Assembly: GCF_028553725.1 (NCBI RefSeq)
Contig: NZ_CP067124.1
Location: 2,862,001-2,926,000, forward strand
DNA length: 64,000 nucleotides
Reading direction: 5' to 3'
Source of the DNA: Paracoccus alcaliphilus
GTDB taxonomy: Bacteria; Pseudomonadota; Alphaproteobacteria; Rhodobacterales; Rhodobacteraceae
A program made the position numbers and the translations under genes. Shown here one piece after another: positions 16,550 to 28,088 of this stretch (positions are counted from its first letter, which is position 1; each line of letters starts with the position of its first letter). Under the pieces are notes generated by a model. That model had not been told where the DNA came from. It saw nothing but the letters and a program-made list of their open reading frames with translations, and searched no databases.

Positions 16550-19063
16550 TCATCGGCCGACGTCAGCCATCGGAGCACGGAAGCGCTTCAGCCTCAGTGC
16601 ATTGCCCATCACGAACACGCTCGACATCGCCATGGCACCCGCCGCCAGGACCGGAGACAGGAGCCATCCGAAGGTGGGATAGAGCGCCCCGGCTGCAACC
16701 GGGATGAGCGCGGTGTTGTAGGCGAAGGCCCAGAACAGGTTCTGCCGGATGTTCCGGATCGTCGCCTTTGACAGCGCGATCGCATTCGGAACGCCCTTGA
16801 GGCTGCCCGACATGAGGACGACATCGGCGGCCTCGATGGCGATGTCGGTTCCGGTGCCGATGGCGATGCCGACATCCGCCTCGGCCAATGCGGGCGCGTC
16901 GTTGATGCCGTCCCCGACATAGGCAAGCCCGCCATGTTGGCGCTTCAGCGCCCTGACGGCCTCCACCTTGCCGTCCGGCAGCACCTCGGCCACGACCTCG
17001 TCGATCCCGAGCTGTCGTGCGATGGCGTCCGCCGTGCGCCGGTTGTCGCCGGTGATCATCGCCACCTTCAATCCGAGATCGTGCAGGGCCCGGATGGCCT
17101 CCGGCGTGGACGGCTTGATGGGATCGGCGACGGCGATGATTGCGGCGAGCTCGCCCTCGACAGCGGCATAGAGCGGCGACTTGCCCTCGTCGGCCAGTCG
17201 CGCGGCGATTGTGGCGAATGCACCGACATCGAGCCCGAGCTTCTCCATGAACCGGTCGGCACCGACCTCGACGTGGCGTCCGCCGACATCGGCGCTGACG
17301 CCATAGCCCGTCACGCTCTCGAACCGGGTCAGATCGGACAGCTTCAACCCGTCTGCCTCGGCGGCTTCGACGATGGCGCGCGCGATCGGATGCTCCGATT
17401 TCACCTCGACGGAAGCGATCAGTGCCAGAACGTTGTTGCGGGCATGACCACCGGTGGTCTCAAGGTCAGTCAGAGTGGGCTTGCCTTCGGTCAATGTTCC
17501 GGTCTTGTCGAGCGCGACCACGCGGGCGTCCTTGAGCGACTGCAGCGCTTCGCCCTTGCGGAACAGCACGCCCAACTCCGCGCCGCGCCCGGTTCCGACC
17601 ATGATCGACGTGGGTGTCGCGAGGCCCATCGCGCAAGGGCACGCGATGATCAGCACGGCAACCGCATTGACGAGCGCGAAGGTGATCGCAGGCTCCGGGC
17701 CGAAGATCGCCCAGACAAGGAAAGTGAGCGCGGCCGCCGCCATGACGGCAGGCACGAACCACAGCGTCACGCGATCAACGAGCGCCTGGATGGGAAGCTT
17801 GGAGCCCTGAGCCTCCTCGACCATACGGATGATCTGCGCGAGCATGGTGTCGGCGCCGACCGCGGTTGCGCGGAAGGTGAGTGCGCCGGTCTGGTTGACG
17901 GTTCCACCCACCACGGTCGCGCCAGCCCGCTTCTCGACCGGCACCGGCTCTCCGGTGATCATGGCTTCGTCGACGAAGGACGCGCCCTCGACGACCTCGC
18001 CGTCCACGGCGATCCGCTCCCCGGGTCGGACATCGACAAGGTCGCCTGTCACGACGTCGCCAAGCGCCACCTCGACAACCCTGTCATCGCGGCGGACGCG
18101 GGCCGTCTTCGGCTGGAGACCGACAAGGCGCTTGATCGCTTCCGAGGTCCTGCCCTTGGCCCGAGCCTCCAGGTAGCGACCGAGAAGGATCAGCGTGACA
18201 ATGACGGCGGCCGCCTCGAAATAGACGTTCACCGTTCCTGCGGGCAAAAGCTGCGGCGTGAATGTCGCCACAACCGAGTAGGTCCAGGCGGCCAGCGTGC
18301 CGACGGCGACGAGCGAATTCATGTCCGGCGCGGCCTTGATGAGCGCCGACAGGCCGATCCGGTAAAACCGCAGGCCCGGCCAGAACAGCACCACTGTCGT
18401 CAGAACGAACTGCAGGTACCAGCTTTCGCGCATGCCGATGGTGGTCATGACGAGGTCATGGACGGCCGGGATCAGGTGCGAGCCCATCTCCAGCACGAAC
18501 ACCGGCAGCGTCAGGATGGCCGCAACAGTGACGTCGCGGCCCAGGGCCGCTTGCTCCGCCTGCTTGCGGGACGCATGGGCCTCGTCGTCTTCGTTCCCGC
18601 TTACCGTCCGAGCCTCATACCCCGCAGAGGCGACTGCTGCGACGAGATCGCGATCCGTGACAGTGCCGGAAGTCGAGAGCGAAGCACGTTCGGTCGCCAG
18701 ATTCACGGTGGCGGATGCGACGCCCGGAACTGCGAGCAGCGCCTTTTCCACACGCCCCACGCAGGACGCGCAGGTCATGCCATCGATGGCGAGCGTGACC
18801 CTGCGGCCTGGAACCTCGTAGCCTGCGTCTTCGATCGCCTGGACCAGCCTGGCCTGATCGACAGGCTGGACCAAGGTTACATCGGCACGCTCGGTGGCGA
18901 GGTTGACCGTCGCCTTTCCCACGCCTTCAACGCGGTTCAAGGCCTTCTCGACTCGCCCGACGCAGGACGCACAGGTCATCCCGACGACCGGTAGCGAAAC
19001 GGTGGCAAGTTTTGGTGTCAGGTTGGAAGCGATCTTGGCGCTTCCTGTCGCGTGGACGTTCAT
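16550..19063 (-). CDS. copA: Copper-exporting P1B-type ATPase with two HMA domains
   Basis: An 837-residue inner-membrane pump that exports Cu(I) from the cytoplasm. Two N-terminal heavy-metal domains each carry GMTCASC (about residues 28-34 and 95-101). Eight membrane segments follow, with the CPC metal site ([13 protein letters not shown]), the actuator TGEP, the phosphorylation motif DKTGTLTEG, the SEHPIA histidine-proline motif and the hinge [17 protein letters not shown] chose ATG 19063 because GGAG lies 6 bases upstream. It is transcribed from a CueR-type promoter at 19096-19126, back to back with copZ. Confidence 0.95.
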   Translation of the reverse strand: MNVHATGSAKIASNLTPKLATVSLPVVGMTCASCVGRVEKALNRVEGVGKATVNLATERADVTLVQPVDQARLVQAIEDAGYEVPGRRVTLAIDGMTCASCVGRVEKALLAVPGVASATVNLATERASLSTSGTVTDRDLVAAVASAGYEARTVSGNEDDEAHASRKQAEQAALGRDVTVAAILTLPVFVLEMGSHLIPAVHDLVMTTIGMRESWYLQFVLTTVVLFWPGLRFYRIGLSALIKAAPDMNSLVAVGTLAAWTYSVVATFTPQLLPAGTVNVYFEAAAVIVTLILLGRYLEARAKGRTSEAIKRLVGLQPKTARVRRDDRVVEVALGDVVTGDLVDVRPGERIAVDGEVVEGASFVDEAMITGEPVPVEKRAGATVVGGTVNQTGALTFRATAVGADTMLAQIIRMVEEAQGSKLPIQALVDRVTLWFVPAVMAAAALTFLVWAIFGPEPAITFALVNAVAVLIIACPCAMGLATPTSIMVGTGRGAELGVLFRKGEALQSLKDARVVALDKTGTLTEGKPTLTDLETTGGHARNNVLALIASVEVKSEHPIARAIVEAAEADGLKLSDLTRFESVTGYGVSADVGGRHVEVGADRFMEKLGLDVGAFATIAARLADEGKSPLYAAVEGELAAIIAVADPIKPSTPEAIRALHDLGLKVAMITGDNRRTADAIARQLGIDEVVAEVLPDGKVEAVRALKRQHGGLAYVGDGINDAPALAEADVGIAIGTGTDIAIEAADVVLMSGSLKGVPNAIALSKATIRNIRQNLFWAFAYNTALIPVAAGALYPTFGWLLSPVLAAGAMAMSSVFVMGNALRLKRFRAPMADVGR

Positions 19064-19095
19064 CGTCAACTCCATTGGCGAGTGCTGTTGGAGCT

Positions 19096-19126
19096 CTTCT
19101 GCTCTTTCCAGTCACTGGAAGGTCAA
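19096..19126 (-). promoter_or_regulatory. CueR-type promoter/operator for copA
   Basis: Reading leftward, -35 ttgacc and a -10-like cagaag are separated by 19 bases containing the dyad ttccagtgactggaa. An overlong 19-bp spacer with an internal dyad is the signature of MerR-family activation. Confidence 0.82.
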
Positions 19127-19153
19127 CACCCGATTTCGTGTTGATGTCGCCCC

Positions 19154-19184
19154 TTGACCTTCCACCAACTGGAAGCCCCATCTT
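19154..19184 (+). promoter_or_regulatory. CueR-type promoter/operator for copZ
   Basis: The boxes ttgacc and catctt are separated by 19 bases containing ttccaccaactggaa. It diverges from the copA promoter 28 bases away. Confidence 0.82.
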
Positions 19185-19216
19185 GAAAGGTAAGCAGAAC
19201 CCTTCAGGAGAGTGCC

Positions 19217-19414
19217 ATGCAGTTCCAGATCGACAACATGACGTGCGGCGGCTGCGCCAGGAGCGTCACCAAGGCGATCCATTCGGTCGATCCGCAGGCG
19301 AAGGTCGACATCGATTTGCCCCAGAAGCGGGTGACCGTGGAGTCGGGCGTCGATCGATCTGCTGTTGCGTCCGTGCTCGAGGACGCCGGGTTCTCGCCTC
19401 GCCCCGCGGCATGA
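19217..19414 (+). CDS. copZ: CopZ-like copper chaperone (HMA domain)
   Basis: A 65-residue single heavy-metal-associated domain with NMTCGGCARSV binding Cu(I) through its CxxC pair. It probably delivers copper to CopA or to the CueR regulator in the cytoplasm. A ribosome binding site (aggag) lies about 8 bases upstream. It faces away from copA and is under its own CueR-type operator. Confidence 0.92.
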   Translation: MQFQIDNMTCGGCARSVTKAIHSVDPQAKVDIDLPQKRVTVESGVDRSAVASVLEDAGFSPRPAA

Positions 19415-19512
19415 CGCTCGGCCAATAGTCAGAAGCAGCGCCAAGAGGAACGCGCTTACTTGAAGCGGGTTGTAACTGCTGAGTAAGCGTCTTCCCTGGT
19501 GGATAACCATTG

Positions 19513-19890
19513 ATGAAAAAATCAGCGCGGATTTCGAACCTGGCAATGGCAGCGTTACTGGCGCTGGCATTCGCCTTCGTCTGGCCGCCTGCCAACTTTG
19601 GCTCCCCATCATCCTATGATCACGCAGCGCAAGCGGAAGCCCATACTCACCAGGCTCATGCCAAACCGAGCGACCAGCACAGCCTTGTCACCGTTCAGAT
19701 GGACGCCGACTGTGATGCTGCGGCACTAGGCTGTTGCATGATGGCTCATTGCTGTCCGGGGATTTCCGTCGCCCCGCATGAAATGACCACGATGGCTGTC
19801 TGCGACGAGACGACGACGGCAGCGGCGGTGTGGGGCCTAGGCAGCGACCCAGGGGTGATCCTCCCCCCTCCGCGACGTCCGTGGCTTTGA
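19513..19890 (+). CDS. Small exported His/Cys-containing protein of unknown function
   Basis: A 125-residue protein with an N-terminal hydrophobic signal (LAMAALLALAFAFVWPP), then a His-rich stretch (AEAHTHQAHAK) and a cysteine/methionine cluster (GCCMMAHCCPG) that could bind copper. Its place between copZ and the DUF305 gene suggests a periplasmic or outer-surface role in copper handling. I recognise no family. I chose ATG 19513; the TTG just before it is less likely. Confidence 0.7.
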   Translation: MKKSARISNLAMAALLALAFAFVWPPANFGSPSSYDHAAQAEAHTHQAHAKPSDQHSLVTVQMDADCDAAALGCCMMAHCCPGISVAPHEMTTMAVCDETTTAAAVWGLGSDPGVILPPPRRPWL

Positions 19891-19926
19891 TCGCTCGACA
19901 AACCAATACATTCAGGAGACCTCAAG

Positions 19927-20421
19927 ATGACTATCGCAAAGACGATCCTTGCCGCGGCTGTCGCCGCAACCGCCTTCTCGGCACCTGCTCTGGCGCAGGA
20001 CGCGGAATTCCAGCTCCCCGAGCAGTGCACGACAGCTGCAGCCTCGGGTGGCATGGACCATTCGGCCATGGGCCACGGTGGCATGCACGGCGATCAAGCC
20101 GGCGGCATGGACGCGGGCATGATGGAGATGATGGGCATGGGAGGCATGGACCTCGAATCCATGCCCGAGCATGTGCAGGAGAACATGCGCAAGATGATGA
20201 TCACGATGCCGGCCATGCACGAAGGCATGATGATGGAGGATGCCGACGTTGCCTTCGCCTGTGGAATGATCGCCCATCATCAGGGCGCCATCGACATGGC
20301 CGAGGTTTTGCTCGAGCACGGCGACGATCCGCAGATGCGCGCGCTCGCCGAGGAGATCATCGCGGCACAGGGCCCCGAGATCGAGCGGATGACCACGTGG
20401 CTCGCTGAAAGCGCCAACTAA
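19927..20421 (+). CDS. DUF305 family copper-binding protein, periplasmic (CopM-like)
   Basis: A 164-residue protein with a Sec signal ending near SAPALAQ, a very Met/His-rich segment (about residues 45-105), and the DUF305 helical core FACGMIAHHQGAIDMAEVLL, whose histidines and methionines bind copper in related CopM proteins. The start is supported by an upstream caggag. It probably sequesters periplasmic copper. It follows the small His/Cys protein by 36 bases and precedes the regulator. Confidence 0.88.
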   Translation: MTIAKTILAAAVAATAFSAPALAQDAEFQLPEQCTTAAASGGMDHSAMGHGGMHGDQAGGMDAGMMEMMGMGGMDLESMPEHVQENMRKMMITMPAMHEGMMMEDADVAFACGMIAHHQGAIDMAEVLLEHGDDPQMRALAEEIIAAQGPEIERMTTWLAESAN

Positions 20422-20483
20422 AGCCTCGCTGGCCGCGCGGGACAACCCTCGCGGCCACTTCTGTCCGCGCGCATCGAAATCAC

Positions 20484-20514
20484 TTGAGCTTCCAGCGGCT
20501 GGAACGCTTATGTT
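20484..20514 (+). promoter_or_regulatory. CueR-type promoter/operator for the regulator gene
   Basis: The boxes ttgagc and tatgtt are separated by 19 bases that contain ttccagcggctggaa. This suggests autoregulation of the MerR-family gene that starts at 20542. Confidence 0.78.
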
Positions 20515-20541
20515 GGCGGGAGCAGTGATGGAGATGCCGCC

Positions 20542-20940
20542 ATGAACATTGGAACAGCCGCCAGGCAATCGGGCCTGCCGCCCAAGACGATCCGCTACTA
20601 CGAGGACATCGGGCTCCTGACGGCCGACCGGGCTGCGAACGGCTACCGTGACTATTCCAACGAGGACGTCCACCGGCTGCGCTTCGTCCAGCGGTCCCGC
20701 AGCCTCGGGTTTTCGGTCGAGGAATGCAGGCAGCTGCTTTCCCTCTATACCGACCGCGACCGCGCCAGCGCGGATGTGAAGGCGATCGCCACCGAAAAGC
20801 TCGGCGAGATCGACCGCAAGATCGCGGAACTGACCGGGCTGCGGGAGATGCTCGGGCATCTGGTCGAAACCTGTCATGGCGACGCCCGCCCCGAATGCCC
20901 GATCATCGACGGGCTCTCGGGAAAGTCGCGCGACCATTAG
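20542..20940 (+). CDS. cueR: MerR-family copper-responsive regulator (CueR-like)
   Basis: A 132-residue regulator. The N-terminal winged helix is MNIGTAARQSGLPPKTIRYYEDIGLL, followed by a dimerisation helix, and the C-terminal metal loop is CHGDARPEC, two cysteines separated by seven residues as in CueR-type Cu(I)/Ag(I)/Au(I) sensors. It should twist promoters with 19-bp spacers; four such promoters lie within 5.5 kb of the gene, including its own. Confidence 0.92.
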   Translation: MNIGTAARQSGLPPKTIRYYEDIGLLTADRAANGYRDYSNEDVHRLRFVQRSRSLGFSVEECRQLLSLYTDRDRASADVKAIATEKLGEIDRKIAELTGLREMLGHLVETCHGDARPECPIIDGLSGKSRDH

Positions 20941-20956
20941 GACTCAGGGGATCGGA

Positions 20957-21067
20957 ATGATGATGGGCGACGGCATGATGTGGGGAATGGGACTGTGGGG
21001 CCTTGTGGTCGCTGTCCTCTTGGCGCTCGCCGTCGCCGCTCTCGTCAAATACGTTTTCTTTCGCTGA
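20957..21067 (+). CDS. Small Met/Gly-rich membrane protein (36 residues)
   Basis: It begins MMMGDGMMWGMG and is followed by one hydrophobic helix and a basic end (KYVFFR). It lies 16 bases after the regulator stop, and its stop overlaps the start of the cytochrome gene (tgatg). The methionine-rich periplasm-side segment fits a copper-related role. Similar short proteins occur in copper clusters, but no function is established here. Confidence 0.7.
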   Translation: MMMGDGMMWGMGLWGLVVAVLLALAVAALVKYVFFR

Positions 21068-21567
21068 TGGCCGGGTCCTGGCGCAGACGGGCGCACCGGA
21101 TGCCGGTCAAACCTATCTTGCCCGACCTACTTCTGTTGCCCGCATTGTCCGCGTTGATCGGGCTCATGCCGCTTCCGGCCGCGGCGTTCCTTCACGCATC
21201 CGAGACAGATACCGGTGCCGGCCGCGCGCTTTACGTAGAGCACTGCGCGGCCTGCCACGGCGTCGATCTGGAGGGACAGCCCGACTGGCGCAGCTCCGAC
21301 GCCAACGGCCTCTATCCCGCGCCGCCCCATGATGAGACCGGCCACACCTGGCATCATGATGATGCGATGCTCATCGACTACATCACTCGAGGCGGTCAGG
21401 CTGTCCTGGACGACATGGACGTGACCTTCACGTCGGGCATGCCGGGCTTCGGTTCTGTGCTGGACCAGAGCGAGATCGAAGCGATTCTGGACTACATCAA
21501 GTCAACATGGCCCCAGCACATTCGCGACGCGCAGGCGCAGCGGTCGAACGCGGCCTCCGCTGATTGA
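21067..21567 (+). CDS. c-type cytochrome, single haem
   Basis: A 166-residue protein with an N-terminal signal (LLLLPALSALIGLMPLPAAA), haem-attachment motif CAACH at about residues 60-64, and a distal methionine candidate in FTSGMPGFG. It acts in the periplasm as an electron carrier. ATG 21067 overlaps the preceding stop; a later ATG at 21100 would give a cleaner signal peptide. It shares the operon with cueR. Related small cytochromes are frequent in copper and multicopper-oxidase clusters. Confidence 0.85.
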   Translation: MAGSWRRRAHRMPVKPILPDLLLLPALSALIGLMPLPAAAFLHASETDTGAGRALYVEHCAACHGVDLEGQPDWRSSDANGLYPAPPHDETGHTWHHDDAMLIDYITRGGQAVLDDMDVTFTSGMPGFGSVLDQSEIEAILDYIKSTWPQHIRDAQAQRSNAASAD

Positions 21568-21583
21568 TCGCCATCGGATTGAG

Positions 21584-22195
21584 TCAGGCCTTCCGGAAGA
21601 GCGCGAAGTGGAACCGCTGCACGCTGTCCCACGGCGTTCGGTGTTCGTGGCTCAGCGATCGGACGAGCCAATAGGCGCTACCCAGCCGTTCCGAAAGCAG
21701 GGCCGCATCATAACGTGCGACCGGCAAGCCGCTGCACGACGACGGACCATCTGGCGCGAACGTTCCGATGATGGCGTGGCCGCCGGGGACAAGGGCCCGA
21801 TCCATGCCCCGGAGATAGGCGTCCTGATCGGAAGCCTCGGTCAGGAAATGGAACGCGGCCCGATCATGCCAGACGTCAAATCGGCCGGAGGGCTGCCAGT
21901 GCAGGACGTCTGCCACCACCCACTCGACCGGTGCATCCGGCGATAGCCGCGCGCGCGCCGTGCGCAAGGCGGTTTCGGAGAGATCGAGAACCGTTATGCG
22001 GCGGAACCCCTGGTCCAGCAGGCAATCCACCAGCCTCGTTGAGCCGGCACCGACATCGACGATGGCCGCATCCTTGCCCGCGCCTGTCTCCGCTATGAGG
22101 TCGAGCGATACCTGCGGACGGTCCTCGAACCAGTTTGTCTCGGCCTCCTGCTTGCTCTGGTAGACGCCTTCCCAGCGGTTCGGTGTCTCGGCCAT
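21584..22195 (-). CDS. Class I SAM-dependent methyltransferase
   Basis: A 203-residue protein with motif I VDVGAGSTRLVDCLL and motif II-like VLDLSETAL. The N-terminal ETNWFEDRP segment recalls methyltransferases found in metal and metalloid clusters. ATG 22195 has GAGGGA 6 bases upstream. It starts 11 bases after the stop of the second copper ATPase on the same strand, so the two probably form one transcript. The substrate is unknown. Confidence 0.85.
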   Translation of the reverse strand: MAETPNRWEGVYQSKQEAETNWFEDRPQVSLDLIAETGAGKDAAIVDVGAGSTRLVDCLLDQGFRRITVLDLSETALRTARARLSPDAPVEWVVADVLHWQPSGRFDVWHDRAAFHFLTEASDQDAYLRGMDRALVPGGHAIIGTFAPDGPSSCSGLPVARYDAALLSERLGSAYWLVRSLSHEHRTPWDSVQRFHFALFRKA

Positions 22196-22205
22196 CGTCA
22201 ATCCC

Positions 22206-24572
<2,367 letters not shown>

Positions 24573-24630
24573 GGTGTTCTCCTTTCGCGGTCTCAGCCGC
24601 GTGAAGGCCGATGTTCGGGCCTTCAGGATC

Positions 24631-24661
24631 AATGTGCTCCTTCCTGTCACTGGAAGGTCAA
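24631..24661 (-). promoter_or_regulatory. CueR-type promoter/operator for the second copper ATPase
   Basis: Reading leftward, -35 ttgacc and -10 cacatt are separated by 19 bases containing ttccagtgacaggaa. This is the fourth operator of the same form in the island. Confidence 0.82.
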
Positions 24662-25203
24662 GGTCTGATTGAACCAACCGCCGTCATAGCACATCGATGC
24701 ATTGAGCTATGCTTGAGGACGCCCCACCGTCTTAAGGAAATCAATAACTTAAGGTGGAGAAGGTTGGATATCAGGCCCATTCCCTCCGCCACATTCAAAT
24801 CGCGAACCCACGACGAGGCCCCTGACAGGGCCTTTTTTCTTTCTGTTTCAAAGGAGTTTAGCCGAGCCATCCGACTTTCGGAGACTGGGCGATGGCCCGA
24901 AATCGGTCTCTGAACGCTCTGCGTCTCTTTCCACCCGCCCTTCACCAAGATCGAGGCGGATTCAAAAGGTGACGTTCTTTCAGCCACTTGGCAGAATCGG
25001 ATTGAGCCGGGGTTGAGGCGGGTTCGACCGCTGTCGATGCGATCAGAGACACCTGAGGGCGGCGTGGTTGTGCGGGGTGGCGCGAAGTCCTTGATGACAA
25101 TCCAGCTTCTCCCTCATAGCGTGGAGCAATGTCGAACGGGCCTTGGACGGATGAGAAAACGGCCTGACCGCCGCCAGCTGATGTCCATGTGATCCGGATT
25201 TTG
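24662..25203. other. Intergenic region right of the copper island
   Basis: About 540 bases with no convincing gene. It contains a terminator-like hairpin at 24816-24838 and a change in base composition, and may be an old junction of the copper segment. Nothing else is recognisable. Confidence 0.5.
24816..24838 (+). terminator. Rho-independent terminator-like hairpin
   Basis: The stem aggccc/gggcct with a six-base loop is followed by a run of T. No gene ending just upstream on the plus strand is evident, so it probably belonged to a lost transcript. Confidence 0.6.
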
Positions 25204-26808
25204 ATGATGCATTTTTCTGCCGAAGACCTGCTTTCCGCCCTTCTCGAAGCGGCGCCCCGCCCGACTGTTGAGGCGCCGCGCGATGCGCGCGGCCTTTACG
25301 GCCTCGTCGATCATCTTGGTGATCTTCGCTATATCGGATCGACCAGTTCGACCGATCAGACCTTCCATGAACGGATCCACCAGCGCCATCGGACCGGCTC
25401 GGAAGGTATGAGCCACTACTTCTCGCAGATGTACAACACCGGCCGAATGTGGCGCGACCGCAAGGATGCGCTGACCAAGGCCGATGGCGATATCGCCAAA
25501 GCGCTGCGCAACGAATTTGTCGTCGATCACTGCCGGGCGGTCTGGCTGCCCCTGCCTGACGCCGTCGATATCGCCCGGCTGGAGGCGGAGGTGCTTTCCC
25601 TCGCGCCCGACCACGCCATTGCCTGGAACCGGCGCCGGACGCAGACCTATGATGAACCGACCGATCTGGTCGAAGCCACGCTGAGCCGCCTTGGATGGGG
25701 CGCACGGGAACTGGCGGCCATCGAGCGGCAGCGGCTGCGCTTCCTTGTCGCTATGGCCCGCAGCGGCGCGGCACCAGCGCCGAAGCCCGCGCCCATCCGG
25801 CTGGCCCGTGTCGCTCCCTTTCCGAAGGGCCCGTTCCGCTTCTTCGCGCTGGATGTCGAGACGGCGAATACTGACCGCGGGAGCATCTGCCAGATTGGCA
25901 TGGCCTGCGTGCGCCCCGACAATTCCATCGAGACCTGGACGACCTATGTTGATCCGCAGGTGGATCGCTGGGTGTTCACCTATCTGCACGGGATCAGCGC
26001 CCGCACGGTCCAAGGCGCCCCGACCTTTGCCGAAGTTCTGCCAGTCCTGCAAAGTGCCTTGCAGGGTACGACTGTCTATCAGCACTCGGGCTTTGACCGC
26101 AGCGCGGTCGCTGCCGCTTGCGGAAACCGTGGCCTGCCGATCCCGCAGTGGGACTGGCGCGACAGCGTCCATGTTGCCCGCGCCGCCTGGCCCGAGTTGC
26201 GGGGCAACGGTGGACACGGCCTTGCAAGCCTCAAGCAGCGTCTTGGCCTGGTATTCGATCACCATGACGCAGGCGAGGATGCCCGCGCGGCGGCAGAGGT
26301 CGTTCTGCGCGCCGAGGGCGTTCAGCCTCTCCGCGCAGAGGCCCCGGTGCAGGCCGCGCAGAACCCGATTGCGGACGACGATGATTTTGATCTGATCGAG
26401 GGTGACGACCACATCGTGATGGCTGTGTCCGAACCTGCGGCGGCACCAATGCCGTCAGGCCCGATCCGGCACCCGCATGCCGGACGCCACATCGGTACGA
26501 CCGAAATCACGCAGGGCAACATCGACAACAACCACATCTATCTGCGGAGCTTCTTCGAGAAGTTCCCAGCCGATGCAATCGGCGGATCGAACCGTGCCTC
26601 AGCCGCCCGGCGCGAGATTGCCGTCGACTGGGGCGGAGGCGCTGCGGTCATGACCGACCTCGACGGCGCGAAGCGGTTCTTCCGCAAGCGCAGCTGGATT
26701 CGCGAATTCTTCGAGGCGAACGGCACGCGAGCCGGGGACATGGTGACGGTCGAGGAGGTCGCGCCATACAGCTATCGTGTGGCGCACCAGCGGCGCTCCC
26801 CAGAATAA
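25204..26808 (+). CDS. GIY-YIG plus DEDDh exonuclease fusion protein
   Basis: A protein of about 534 residues with three visible parts. The N-terminus (about 25-120) is GIY-YIG-like (GLYGLVDHLGDLRYIGSTSS). The middle (about 205-370) is a DnaQ-type 3'-5' exonuclease: FALDVETAN (Exo I), then QHSGFDRSAV (Exo II) and HHDAGEDARAAAEV (Exo III, DEDDh). The C-terminus (about 420-534) has a conserved-looking domain (AVDWGGGAAVMTD ... WIREFFEANGTRAGD) that may bind DNA. Two nuclease chemistries in one chain suggest DNA repair or defence. The start could be 25204 or 25207. Confidence 0.75.
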   Translation: MMHFSAEDLLSALLEAAPRPTVEAPRDARGLYGLVDHLGDLRYIGSTSSTDQTFHERIHQRHRTGSEGMSHYFSQMYNTGRMWRDRKDALTKADGDIAKALRNEFVVDHCRAVWLPLPDAVDIARLEAEVLSLAPDHAIAWNRRRTQTYDEPTDLVEATLSRLGWGARELAAIERQRLRFLVAMARSGAAPAPKPAPIRLARVAPFPKGPFRFFALDVETANTDRGSICQIGMACVRPDNSIETWTTYVDPQVDRWVFTYLHGISARTVQGAPTFAEVLPVLQSALQGTTVYQHSGFDRSAVAAACGNRGLPIPQWDWRDSVHVARAAWPELRGNGGHGLASLKQRLGLVFDHHDAGEDARAAAEVVLRAEGVQPLRAEAPVQAAQNPIADDDDFDLIEGDDHIVMAVSEPAAAPMPSGPIRHPHAGRHIGTTEITQGNIDNNHIYLRSFFEKFPADAIGGSNRASAARREIAVDWGGGAAVMTDLDGAKRFFRKRSWIREFFEANGTRAGDMVTVEEVAPYSYRVAHQRRSPE

Positions 26809-26851
26809 GGAATGGCTGGCGATGGAGGCTTGGCTTCCGCGCACCTGAAGG

Positions 26852-27012
26852 TCAGCCGAGCGCACGCTCGGCCTGTTCCTGCCAAGTCTCCCCCGCAAGA
26901 ACGCTCAGATCGTAGAGGCTGACCGCCGAGGCCTCGCGTCCGCAGGTCAGCCGCTTCAGCACCTCGGGCGCGAGATAGGCCACCGACAAGAGCCTGAAGC
27001 GGATCGCAGTCG
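26852..27012 (-). pseudogene. C-terminal remnant resembling a serine recombinase
   Basis: The frame encodes about 54 residues (LLSVAYLAPEVLKRLTCGRE ... ETWQEQAERALG) that resemble the C-terminal tails of resolvase/recombinase family proteins. It runs into the IS5-type remnant at about 27013, which would have truncated it. The catalytic domain is absent. The assignment is from memory of the family and is tentative. Confidence 0.4.
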
Positions 27013-27889
27013 ATACGACCGTGATGGAGAAAAACATCGCCCATCCGACGGATGCCCGGCTTTACGAGCGCGCCCGGGCTCTGATGGTCGGTCTGGCGAA
27101 GGAGGCCGGGATCGAGTTGCGCCAGAGCTATGCCCGTCTTGCACCGCGGCTGGCCATCCAGGTCGGGCGCTACGCCCATGCCCGCCAGTTCAAGCGCATG
27201 CGCAGGGCCCTGCGCCAGTTCAAGGGCTATGCCGGCAGGATCCGCCGGGACCTGCGCCGGCATTTGCAGGACATTCCGCAAGGCCCCCTGCGCGAGAGGG
27301 TTCTGGACGCGCTCTGGCTGGTCGGGCGCCTGCTGGAACAGGGGCCGAAGAGCAAAGACAAGCTCTTTTCCCTGCATGAGCCCGAGGTCGATTGCATCTC
27401 CAAGGGCAAGGCGCGGGTCCGCTACGAATTCGGCACCAGGGTCAGCCTCGCGACCACCCTCGACGGCGGCTTCATGGTCGGCGCCCGCAGCTTTCCCGGC
27501 AACCCTTATGATGGCCACACCCCGGCACCTGCACTGGAGCAGGTCGCGATCCTGACCGATACGAGGCCCAGCCTCGCCGTGGTCGACCGCGCCATGGCGT
27601 GGGCACCACCAAGATCCTGATCAGCGGCATGCGGCGCGGCATCACGCCGTTACTGGCCAAGTTCCTGAAACGACGCAGCGCCATCGAACCCGAAATCGGT
27701 CACATGAAGAGTGACGGACGTCTTGCCAGATGTCCGCTGAAGGGCCGCATCGGCGACGCGGTCTTCGCCGTTCTCTGTGCCTGTGGCCACAATATCCGCA
27801 AGATCCTGGCCCATATCAGGGCGCTTTGGGCCCTGCTACTCCATCTGATTGCGGTAACCACCTGGCGCGAAAGGCCCCTTCACAGGTAA
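27013..27889 (+). pseudogene. Decayed IS5-family transposase (5' truncated and frameshifted)
   Basis: The frame begins inside a transposase (AHPTDARLYERARALMVGLA ... CISKGKARVRYEFGTRVS) and breaks at about 27597, where a stretch of about 10 bases that should encode GYR in DRGYRGHG is missing. The protein resumes in another frame (TTKILISGMRRG ... HNIRKILAHIRA). The N-terminus is missing. It is a dead element fragment at the edge of the accessory region. Confidence 0.75.
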
Positions 27890-28088
27890 GCATTGCCCGC
27901 CTGACACGGTTGTTCAGAGCCGACAACCTGGCCTATGCCACAGCAACTGCGAAAGACTGGACATCCGCCCGGCCTTTTTCGTGACAGCATATGCGGAACG
28001 TATCCGGCGGCTTGTCCGCCCAGCCTTTCCGCCCCCTCGATGGGGGTGGAAAGGCTGCGCCCGGCCGGGACGGAAGGCAGCCGCGCGG
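27890..28088. other. Junction region with hairpin downstream of aroB
   Basis: No gene. An inverted repeat at 28021-28057 (stem cagcctttcc with ggaaaggctg) lies just past the aroB stop and may end its transcript, although no T-run follows. This is roughly where accessory DNA gives way to conserved chromosomal genes. Confidence 0.5.

Noticed and set aside
16934..18994. Long 686-codon frame antisense to copA
   Set aside because: It is a composition shadow of copA, rich in Arg/Gly/His, with no domain.
24740..24800. Possible tRNA or tmRNA 3' end (ccctccgcca) as an integration site
   Set aside because: The upstream bases cannot form a T-arm and no conserved T-loop is present.
28021..28057. Inverted repeat after aroB as a classical rho-independent terminator
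   Set aside because: The stem is good, but no T-run follows on either strand, so it is mentioned only as a hairpin.
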